Assembly: GCA_949289155.1 (NCBI GenBank)
Contig: CASEMX010000001.1
Location: forward strand, 1 to 64,000
Length of the DNA stretch: 64,000 bases
Direction of reading: 5' to 3'
From: an uncultured Parabacteroides sp.
GTDB taxonomy: Bacteria > Bacteroidota > Bacteroidia > Bacteroidales > Tannerellaceae
Part shown: positions 33,743 through 40,494 of the stretch, in pieces
Layout of the letters: each line of letters starts with the position of its first letter
Position numbering within the stretch: position 1 is the first letter of the stretch
The notes under the pieces: generated by a model
What the model saw: the letters and a program-made list of their open reading frames with translations, nothing else
Told to the model about the DNA's origin: nothing
The model's database searches: none
Made by a program: the position numbers and the translations under genes

Positions 33743-35290
33743 ATGACAGATTTAAGCAAAGACATTCTGGCTCTTCGCGAAAAGAAAGCCGTTGTAGAAA
33801 AGGGCGGTGGCGAGGCGGCTATCGAGAAGCAGATTGCCATGGGTAAAATGACAGCCCGCGACCGCATCCTGTCCCTTTTGGACAAGAATTCTTTCCATGA
33901 ATATGACCTGTTCGTGAAGCACGACGGGCGCGATTTCGGTATGGACAAGAAAGAGCTGCCGGGCGATGGCGTAGTAACCGGTACGGGAACCATCTTCGGC
34001 GCTCCGGTGTGCATCTATGCGCAGGACTTCACCGTTGCGGGCGGTTCGCTCGGTTTGCAGCACGCGCGTAAAATCACGAAAATCATGGACCACGCGCTCA
34101 AGATGAAATGCCCTATCATCGGTATCAACGACTCCGGTGGCGCCCGCATTCAGGAAGGCGTAGGTGCGTTGGCAGGTTACGGCGAGATATTTTATCGCAA
34201 CACCATTGCGTCGGGCGTCATTCCGCAGATATCTTTGATTCTCGGTCCGTGTGCCGGCGGTGCGGTATATTCTCCGGCATTGACCGACTTCGTGTTTGTG
34301 GTCGAGAACATCTCGAAGATGTTCATCACGGGACCGAACGTCATCAAGACCGTCTTAGGCGAGGATATCTCGATGGAGGATTTGGGTGGTGCACGTGTTC
34401 ATGCCGAAATCACCGGTAACGCCCACTTCTATGCGAAGAGCGAACAGGAATGCTTCGAGCAGGTGAAGCGTCTCGTAAGCTTCATTCCTTGGAACAACGA
34501 GAAGCGCGCGAAGGCGTTCGAACCGAAAGAGCCGTCGGCTATGCTGAACATCGAGGAGGTGGTTCCATCTGACCCGAAACAGCCGTACGACGTGCGTGAC
34601 GTGATTAAATGTATCGTCGATGATTCCGATTTCTTGGAAATCCAGCAGTTGTGGGCTGCCAACATTGTGGTCGGCTTCGGTCGCATGGGCGGCGAGACAG
34701 TCGGCTTCGTGGCTAACCAGCCGATGGTATTGGCCGGCGTATTGGACTGCGACAGCGCGGACAAGGCGGCGCGTTTCATCCGCTTCTGCGATTCGTTCAA
34801 CATTCCTATCATTACGTTGGAAGATATGCCGGGTTACCTGCCGGGCGTAGACCAAGAGCACGCCGGTGTCATCCGTCACGGGGCGAAGGTATTGTATGCC
34901 TACTCAGAGGCAACCGTTCCGAAGATTACCGTTATCCTGCGCAAGGCTTACGGCGGCGGTTACATCGCCATGAACTCGCGCCACTTGGGTGCTGACTTCG
35001 TCTTCGCTTGGCCGAGTGCCGAGATTGCCGTTATGGGTCCGGAGGGCGCTGCCAACATTATCTTCCGCAAGGAAATCATGGCTGCCGAAGACCAAGAGGC
35101 GATGCGTCAGGAAAAAGTCAAGGAATATACCGAGAAGTTCGCCAATCCGTTTGTGGCTGCTTCGCGCGGCTTCATCGACTCGGTTATCGAGCCGAAGGAA
35201 ACCCGCTCATTGCTGCTGCACGCACTGAAATTCTCTGAATCCAAAGAGGAGTACCGTCCGGCTAAGAAGCACGGGCTGCCTCCGTTCTAA
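33743..35290 (+). CDS. mmdA: Acyl-CoA carboxylase/decarboxylase carboxyltransferase subunit
   Basis: This 515-residue carboxyltransferase is of the methylmalonyl-CoA decarboxylase alpha / propionyl-CoA carboxylase beta type. It has tandem crotonase-like halves: NDSGGARIQEGVGALAGYG with LGPCAGGAVYSPALTDF in the first, and DMPGYLPGVDQEHAGVIRHG with RKAYGGGYIAMNSRHLGAD in the second. It moves CO2 between biotin and propionyl-CoA, part of propionate formation through succinate. The biotin-carrier gene follows 11 bp later, but no biotin carboxylase is adjacent. That pattern fits a decarboxylase, or a carboxylase whose other subunit lies elsewhere. It is markedly GC-richer than ruvX-def upstream, with C-ending codons, so it may have joined this cluster separately. 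The symbol is by family resemblance. Confidence 0.88.
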   Translation: MTDLSKDILALREKKAVVEKGGGEAAIEKQIAMGKMTARDRILSLLDKNSFHEYDLFVKHDGRDFGMDKKELPGDGVVTGTGTIFGAPVCIYAQDFTVAGGSLGLQHARKITKIMDHALKMKCPIIGINDSGGARIQEGVGALAGYGEIFYRNTIASGVIPQISLILGPCAGGAVYSPALTDFVFVVENISKMFITGPNVIKTVLGEDISMEDLGGARVHAEITGNAHFYAKSEQECFEQVKRLVSFIPWNNEKRAKAFEPKEPSAMLNIEEVVPSDPKQPYDVRDVIKCIVDDSDFLEIQQLWAANIVVGFGRMGGETVGFVANQPMVLAGVLDCDSADKAARFIRFCDSFNIPIITLEDMPGYLPGVDQEHAGVIRHGAKVLYAYSEATVPKITVILRKAYGGGYIAMNSRHLGADFVFAWPSAEIAVMGPEGAANIIFRKEIMAAEDQEAMRQEKVKEYTEKFANPFVAASRGFIDSVIEPKETRSLLLHALKFSESKEEYRPAKKHGLPPF

Positions 35291-35301
35291 TTGCTTTGCG
35301 T

Positions 35302-35628
35302 ATGGAAAAAGAACAGAAAGAATTAGTCGATTTCGTCGTTACGGCGCGGAAGTACAAGACCACGCTGACCGAGAAATTCAAGAACCGCCCTGTGTGGCAT
35401 AAGCCCTACGCCGGGGATGTCATCTCCCACTTGCCGGGCACAATCGTCGAAGTGGAGGTCAAGGAGGGCGACCATGTAGAGGTAGGCCAGTTACTGCTCA
35501 TCCATCAGGCGATGAAGATGTTGAACCGCGTGGTTGCGCCTATCTCCGGGACCGTTTCGAAGGTGAATGTCACGGTAGGCGAGCACATCCCGAAGGACCA
35601 TTTGATGGTGAGCATTGCTCAAGAGTAA
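35302..35628 (+). CDS. Biotin carboxyl carrier subunit
   Basis: This 108-residue biotin/lipoyl-attachment protein has the biotinylation motif AMKM at residues 70-73, with Lys72 the biotin site. It is flanked by the usual hammerhead strands SHLPGTIVEVEVKEGDHVEV and VVAPISGTVSKVNVTVGEHI. The N-terminal 35 residues are charged and lack the Ala/Pro-rich linker of longer carriers. The frame opens two codons earlier (35296), but the ATG at 35302 gives MEKEQKEL. It shuttles carboxybiotin to the carboxyltransferase encoded 11 bp upstream. A 15-bp terminator follows. Confidence 0.92.
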   Translation: MEKEQKELVDFVVTARKYKTTLTEKFKNRPVWHKPYAGDVISHLPGTIVEVEVKEGDHVEVGQLLLIHQAMKMLNRVVAPISGTVSKVNVTVGEHIPKDHLMVSIAQE

Positions 35629-35645
35629 CGTTGTTTTATGATAGT

Positions 35646-35692
35646 AAAAGAGGAAGAATCCCAACCGCTCCGGCGGCGATTCTTCCTCTTTT
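35646..35692. terminator. Bidirectional terminator
   Basis: AAAAGAGGAAGAATC (35646-35660) and GATTCTTCCTCTTTT (35678-35692) form a perfect 15-bp stem around a 17-nt loop. The A/T ends make it work for both the biotin-carrier gene and the convergent phosphoesterase gene. Confidence 0.85.
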
Positions 35693-35714
35693 CGTTTTAT
35701 GGCGTGGCGTCGGT

Positions 35715-36803
35715 TTACCACGGTTCCTTTCCGAAGTCGGTCGGATAGTGGCAGCGGCTCTCGATGCGCCCGCCCTTCAGCCGAATCCACGACTCCAGTT
35801 CGCGTTTCCCTTCGGTGAGCTCAATCACCCGTGCGCCGTTGCCCCAAGGGATGTCGCAATAGACCGTTTTTCCGCCCGTATAGCGGCCGTAGCCCAAGAG
35901 GATGCCCTTCCATGTGGTGAGGTAGTCGTTGACGTGGTCATGCCCGACAAACACGCCCATCACGTCCCCCTTCTCCAGCATGGCGGTGAACAGCCCGGAG
36001 TTCACCTTCGGGGCGCACGCGGGTTCCTTGCGTATGCCTATCAGCAAACTGCCCTCGTTGGCGGCGGCGTAGTTGTATTCCGGCAGCGGGATGTGGAAGA
36101 AGGCGAGTGCCGGGAGCGTCGTTCCTCCGTTGCGTGCCTTCAGTGCGTCGCTGCATTGCCGATACCATTCAATCTGGTCCGGTTTTATCCAGTCGTAGCC
36201 ATCGACCGTGCCCTTCAGGGGCGAGTAGGAGTGGCTGTCGAAGTGATAGAGGATGAACGCGTCGCGCGTGTCGTCGGCGCTGCGTATCGGCAGGATGAAG
36301 TTCGAGACGCCGCTCAGTCCCTCGACCGTTCCGGTGAGGTTCTTCGGGTATTCCTTGGTGATGAGGTCATAGATTTGCTGGCGGCTGAGGTCCTGCTCGT
36401 CGTCGTGGTTCCCGAAAGTCAGGGCGAAGGGGATGCCGCGTTCTACGACGGGCGTAAAAGTGCGTTTGTAGCTCTCCGCCGCCGGTTTTCCCCATGCGAT
36501 ATCGCCGGTGAAGACGACGAAGTCCGGCCGTTCGGCATCCAATACCTCGGCGATGCGCTCGGCGGCCACTTCGGAGGCTGCATTTCCCGGCGCCCAGTGT
36601 ACGTCGGTGAATTGGACGAGCTTGAATTTCCCGTCCGCATTGAATTTCAGTGCGCGGGCGTTCTTCCGGAATCCCTCGCTGTCGAGGTAGGAGGCGGGCG
36701 CAGCTGCAGCCGGCGCCACAGACGAAGCCTCTGCCTTTCCGATTCCCATCATCGAGGCGGGAACCAAGAGGGCAGAGGCTTGTAAGAATTCTTTTCTGTT
36801 CAT
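35715..36803 (-). CDS. Secreted calcineurin-like metallophosphoesterase
   Basis: This 362-residue exported phosphoesterase has a signal peptide (MNRKEFLQASALLVPASMMG, an NRKEFL start common in Bacteroidetes) and an Ala/Pro-rich linker. All dimetal motifs are visible: FTDVHW (DxH, near residue 66), VFTGDIAW (GD), LTFGNHDDE (GNHD, near 130), ALAFFHIPLPE and VGHDHVND (GHxH). It resembles purple-acid-phosphatase-like enzymes of the icc/Ser-Thr phosphatase superfamily; the substrate is unknown. GC content is high, with C/G-ending codons, like the neighbouring genes to about 43 kb. It is convergent with the carboxylase unit across a shared terminator. Confidence 0.88.
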   Translation of the reverse strand: MNRKEFLQASALLVPASMMGIGKAEASSVAPAAAAPASYLDSEGFRKNARALKFNADGKFKLVQFTDVHWAPGNAASEVAAERIAEVLDAERPDFVVFTGDIAWGKPAAESYKRTFTPVVERGIPFALTFGNHDDEQDLSRQQIYDLITKEYPKNLTGTVEGLSGVSNFILPIRSADDTRDAFILYHFDSHSYSPLKGTVDGYDWIKPDQIEWYRQCSDALKARNGGTTLPALAFFHIPLPEYNYAAANEGSLLIGIRKEPACAPKVNSGLFTAMLEKGDVMGVFVGHDHVNDYLTTWKGILLGYGRYTGGKTVYCDIPWGNGARVIELTEGKRELESWIRLKGGRIESRCHYPTDFGKEPW

Positions 36804-36897
36804 GATACGTTGTGATTAATCGTTTTATCCGTTTTTAGTCCACGAAGATACGGATTAATCGGCAACGTCGTGTTACATTCGCGCTAAATCCTGCGGC

Positions 36898-37704
36898 TTA
36901 GGGGTGCGGTATCCCTTGTTCCCCTTCGTCTTCGCCCGGTTCAGGCTCGGCGGGCTCTTCGCCCGTGTCCGGCGTTTCCGTGGTGCTGCTCCCGCTCGTG
37001 CTGCTGCCGGCAACGTTCGAGTAGGCAGTAATCAGTCCGTTGGCTTGCTGGATAAACGCCGCGATTTCATCCGACGGTTGCACTACGGCGTAGGCATTCA
37101 CCGTCAGGACGATATCTTCGTAAATCGTATTTGCTTCCGCCAGCGCTTCGCTCGTCTTGATGTCGCTCTGCTCCGCGCGCTCGCCCAGCTCCTGCGCCTT
37201 GTCGCGGTAGGCTTCTTCGAAGGCGGCGTTGGCTTCGCGCAGGCATTCCACCTCTTCGGTCAAGCCCAGCGTCGCAAGCGCAGCTTTGTATTCTTCTTTT
37301 TCACACTCATCCAACAGCCCGCGAATTTCGGCGGTCTCTTTTGTGTATTCGTGTTCACCTATGTTACGGTACGAATCCATCAACGCATTCAGCAGCGTGG
37401 CAGCCTCTGCTTTTGCTTTGACATTCGACCGTTTCGATGCCCGTGACACTCCGCTGACGACTCCCACTGAGCGGTCACGTACATCGTCCCAATCTTTTAA
37501 GCCTACCGTAACGGTGAGCGTGCGGCGGCGGTTGACGATGGAGGATAGTTTTTTAGTAGCAGCCTGATAGGAGGGTGCTTTCTCGGTAATATGCAGTACC
37601 TCCGGCGTCGATTTGGTAATCAACGCATTCATCTGTACATGGAAATCGCTGCACGAGCCCACCGTCATGCGTGCCATTCCAAAAGATTTAATCAAGTTCG
37701 GCAT
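36898..37704 (-). CDS. DUF6261-like protein
   Basis: This 268-residue protein has no signal peptide and is largely helical. It begins PNLIKSFGMARMTVGSCSDF and has VGLKDWDDVRDRSVGVVSGV near residue 70 and long Glu/Ala/Lys helices from 90 to 215. Its last 40 residues are a low-complexity Ser/Thr then Pro/Glu tail. It resembles DUF6261, a Bacteroides-group family of unknown function; I am fairly but not fully sure. It is the first gene downstream (in transcript direction) of palindrome array D, with its start 67 bp from the array. Confidence 0.6.
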   Translation of the reverse strand: MPNLIKSFGMARMTVGSCSDFHVQMNALITKSTPEVLHITEKAPSYQAATKKLSSIVNRRRTLTVTVGLKDWDDVRDRSVGVVSGVSRASKRSNVKAKAEAATLLNALMDSYRNIGEHEYTKETAEIRGLLDECEKEEYKAALATLGLTEEVECLREANAAFEEAYRDKAQELGERAEQSDIKTSEALAEANTIYEDIVLTVNAYAVVQPSDEIAAFIQQANGLITAYSNVAGSSTSGSSTTETPDTGEEPAEPEPGEDEGEQGIPHP

Positions 37705-37770
37705 AATCTATCTATTAAAAGTTAACCAATTCTTATAGTTCTTCTCTTTGATGCCTCTCGTAGAGCCGAG

Positions 37771-38163
37771 CGGCGTGCCGTTCTGCATTTTGAGGCCCCT
37801 CAGAGAGCCGAGCGGCGTGCCGTTCTGCATTTTGTAGGCCTTCAGAGACCTGTCCGGCGTGCCGTTCTGCATTTTGAAGCTCCTCAGAGAGCCGAGCGGC
37901 GTGCCGTTCTGCATTTTGAGGCTCCTCAGAGAGCCGAGCGGCGTGCCGTTCTGCATTTTGAGGCCCCTCAGAGAACCGAGCGGCGTGCCGTTCTGCATTT
38001 TGAGGCTCCTCAGAGAGCCGAGCGGCGTGCCGTTCTGCATTTTGAGGCTCCTCAGAGAGCCGAGCGGCGTGCCGTTCTGTATTTTGTAGGCCTTCAGAGA
38101 CCTGTCCGGCGTGCCGTTCAGTATTCAAAGGGGCGTCGGAGCACTGAAACGCATGCGCTTCAG
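37771..38163. repeat. Helically phased palindrome array D
   Basis: Nine copies of CGGC-GT-GCCG start at 37771, 37813, 37855, 37897, 37939, 37981, 38023, 38065 and 38107, exactly 42 bp apart. A second palindrome, TGAGG-CY-CCTCA or a variant such as AGGCCT, is centred precisely 21 bp after each of the first units checked (37796.5, 37838.5, 37880.5, 37922.5). A tenth, unrelated palindrome, CTGAAACGCATGCGCTTCAG (38144-38163, one mismatch), is centred at 38153.5, still in the 42-bp register. It begins 13 bp after the stop codon of the acyl-CoA synthetase gene. Because 42 is divisible by three, several frames stay open through it, but the predicted peptides are plain 14-residue repeats and I do not call them genes. 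This 472-bp gap holds nothing else. Confidence 0.92.
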
Positions 38164-38176
38164 CACTCCTGACCCC

Positions 38177-40237
38177 TCATTTTTCGACACGAATGCGGGC
38201 ATCGACTGCAAAAATGCCACGCTCGGTCGCTAACAGAGGATTTATGTCCATTTCTTTTATCTCTTTGGCAAAACGGAGCAGCGTGGAGAGCCGGACGATG
38301 AGGTCGGCGTAGAGCTGCTCGTCGATGCCCCGCTGTCCGCGCGTGCCTTTGATGATAGGATAGCCGCGCAGGGCGTGAATCATCGAGAAGGTCTCGTCAT
38401 ACGACAGCGGCGCGAGTCCGTAGGTCACGTCCTTGAGTACCTCGACGAAGATGCCGCCGAGTCCGCAGAAGACGATGTGCCCGAATTTGTCTTCGTATTT
38501 TGCGCCAAGGAAGAGCTCCGTGCCCTTCAGCATCGGCTGCACCATGATTCCCGTTACGCCGGGCAGCTTCATCATGCGGTCGTATTCGATGCAGAGGTGC
38601 TCGTCGCTGCGGATGTTGAGGGCTACGCCGCCGATGTCGCTCTTGTGGACCGGACCGACCACCTTCGCTACTACGGGATACTTCACCGTATGGGCGAACT
38701 GCAGCAGCTCTTCTTTGTCGGTCGAGACCAGCTCGTCGACCAGCGGAATGTTCGCCGCCTTGAGCAACAGGCGCGTGTCCTCCGGCTTGAGGAAGCCTTC
38801 GTCGGGCAGGCGGTCGATGATGCGGCGCACCTCCGGCACGTCGACGCCATACAGCTGGATGTCGGTCCCGGCGGGCTTGGGGGTGTTAATCACGCGCGCC
38901 AACGCCGTGCCGAGCGTCACCTCATCCGAGAAGTTGACATGCCCCTTCTTGATGAAGCTCTGCACTTCGGGACCTGCCGTCACGATGGAGGGCAGCACCG
39001 GGAAGATGGGTTTCGAGCATTCTTCCATCTTCTTGTGCAGGACTTCGTATGCGTCATATAATTTTACCAGACCGGGACTGCCGAAGATGACCATCATGAG
39101 GTCGATATCCTCGAAACGGTGCTCGCAGTAGTCGATGGCGGTCGCCAGATGTTCGGGCGTCCCGGTCCCGATGATGTCGATGGGATTCCCCACGGCCGCT
39201 CCCGGATAGAGCTTGCTTTTGAGCTCCTCGGCAATCGGCCCGTTCAGGTTCGGCACATTGAGCCGCCCCTTCGAGAGCGCGTCTGCCAGCATGACCGCCG
39301 GTCCGCCGGCATGCGTCACGATGGCGCAGTTCTTGCCCTTCACTTCTTTCAATGTAAATATGCAGGCGACGGTGGTCAGCTCCTCGCGGCTGAAGCAGCG
39401 CACGATGCCCGCCTTGCGGAAGAGGGCTTCGACGGCGGAGTCGGAGCTGGCGATGGCGCCGGTATGCGAAGAAGCGGCGCGCTTGCCCGACTCGGTACTG
39501 CCGGCTTTAATCGCAGTGATGCGGCAGCCCTTACGGATGAGCGATGCGGCATGGTGCAGCAGTTTGTCGGGGTCTTTTATCTGCTCGATATAGAGCATTT
39601 TGATGTGCGAGTCGGTCGCCGGATTGAAATTGCGGTCCATGTATTCGAGGATGTCCTCGACGCCTAATTGTTTGGAGTTGCCGACCGACCAGACGGAGGA
39701 AAAGCGCAGTCCCTTCATCAACGCCGATTCGATGATGAAGAGCGCCGTGCCGCCGGAGCTGGAAATGAAGTCGACGCCCTTCTCGTGGAACTCCGGGATG
39801 GGCCGCGTGAAGACGCCGTGGTAGTGCGTGTTCATCAGTCCGATGCAATTCGGGCCGATTAAGGACGCGCCGGCGTCGTTGATGACTTTCAGTATCTTGT
39901 CTTCGATGATTGCACCCTCGTGGGTCTCTTCGCCGAACCCGGCGGAGATGATAATGAAGGCTTTGACCTGTTTCTGTTGGGCTAATATCTCCACCACTTC
40001 CAGGCAGGAGTGGCTGGGTATGGAGATGATGGCGAGCTCCGTGTCGGGGATGTCCGAAACAGAGTGGTAGCACTTCAGCCCCTGCACGTCGCTCTCTTTC
40101 GCGTTCACGACGTAGAGGTCTCCTTTGTAGTGTCCCTCTAACAAATTCCTGACCAGCCGTCCTCCGGGCTTGTGGATATTGTTCGAGCCGCCGACGACGA
40201 CGATGCTCTTAGGGGATATCAGCTCTCGGTTAACCAT
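38177..40237 (-). CDS. ADP-forming acyl-CoA synthetase (fused alpha and beta)
   Basis: This 686-residue NDP-forming acyl-CoA synthetase converts an acyl-CoA (for example acetyl-CoA), ADP and phosphate to the acid, CoA and ATP, a substrate-level ATP step in anaerobes. Domains in order are CoA-binding (SIVVVGGSNNIHKPGGRLVR at the start), then succinyl-CoA-ligase-like with the catalytic phospho-His in SSHTGAIASSD (near residue 256). The ATP-grasp beta part is from about 465 (LLLKAANIPLVDELV, VAKVVGPVHKSDIGGVALN, and GTELFLGAKYEDKFGHIVFC). There is no fused acetyltransferase domain. It is GC-rich like the surrounding genes. Upstream lies foldback repeat X1; downstream lies array D. Confidence 0.9.
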   Translation of the reverse strand: MVNRELISPKSIVVVGGSNNIHKPGGRLVRNLLEGHYKGDLYVVNAKESDVQGLKCYHSVSDIPDTELAIISIPSHSCLEVVEILAQQKQVKAFIIISAGFGEETHEGAIIEDKILKVINDAGASLIGPNCIGLMNTHYHGVFTRPIPEFHEKGVDFISSSGGTALFIIESALMKGLRFSSVWSVGNSKQLGVEDILEYMDRNFNPATDSHIKMLYIEQIKDPDKLLHHAASLIRKGCRITAIKAGSTESGKRAASSHTGAIASSDSAVEALFRKAGIVRCFSREELTTVACIFTLKEVKGKNCAIVTHAGGPAVMLADALSKGRLNVPNLNGPIAEELKSKLYPGAAVGNPIDIIGTGTPEHLATAIDYCEHRFEDIDLMMVIFGSPGLVKLYDAYEVLHKKMEECSKPIFPVLPSIVTAGPEVQSFIKKGHVNFSDEVTLGTALARVINTPKPAGTDIQLYGVDVPEVRRIIDRLPDEGFLKPEDTRLLLKAANIPLVDELVSTDKEELLQFAHTVKYPVVAKVVGPVHKSDIGGVALNIRSDEHLCIEYDRMMKLPGVTGIMVQPMLKGTELFLGAKYEDKFGHIVFCGLGGIFVEVLKDVTYGLAPLSYDETFSMIHALRGYPIIKGTRGQRGIDEQLYADLIVRLSTLLRFAKEIKEMDINPLLATERGIFAVDARIRVEK

Positions 40238-40286
40238 AACGTTGTCTTTTATTTGAAGTTTACGATTCTTTATTTTGTTCTTGCTG

Positions 40287-40472
40287 AGGAGTTAGAGGAG
40301 TTATAGCAGTTATCACTCCGCTTCGCTCCCTTAGGAGTTAGAGCCGTTAGTTTTTAGATAGTATTATCCGAGACATTCGGCTTTAACTGCATTACCTCCT
40401 GCGCGGAGCGCTAACTCCCTTTAACTCCTTCCTCTTTCCCGCTGTCCGGTTGTCCGGACTGTCCGAAGAAGG
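40287..40472. repeat. Foldback repeat element X1
   Basis: This element of about 186 bp is roughly 80 percent identical, by eye, to the one at 42942-43129 and in the same orientation. Its left part (AGGAGTTAGAGGAGTTATAG) is mirrored by TAACTCCCTTTAACTCC on the right. An inner pair, GCTTCGCTCC and GCGGAGCGC, is also present. It ends with repeated TGTCCG. It fills most of the 257 bp between the acyl-CoA synthetase start and the PBP1A stop. It looks like a small non-coding foldback (MITE- or BIME-like) element. Confidence 0.75.
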
Positions 40473-40494
40473 AATGATTGCAAATGTACGGAAA

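Noticed and set aside
35631..36785. 384-codon frame antisense to the phosphoesterase
   Set aside because: It is a shadow caused by high GC and C-ending codons. The minus-strand protein has all the phosphoesterase motifs.
37708..38128. Overlapping repetitive frames on both strands across array D (MQNGTPLGSLR repeats and similar)
   Set aside because: They arise because 42 bp is 14 codons. Several frames on both strands stay open, with no start or ribosome-binding site preference and no signal of amino-acid conservation.
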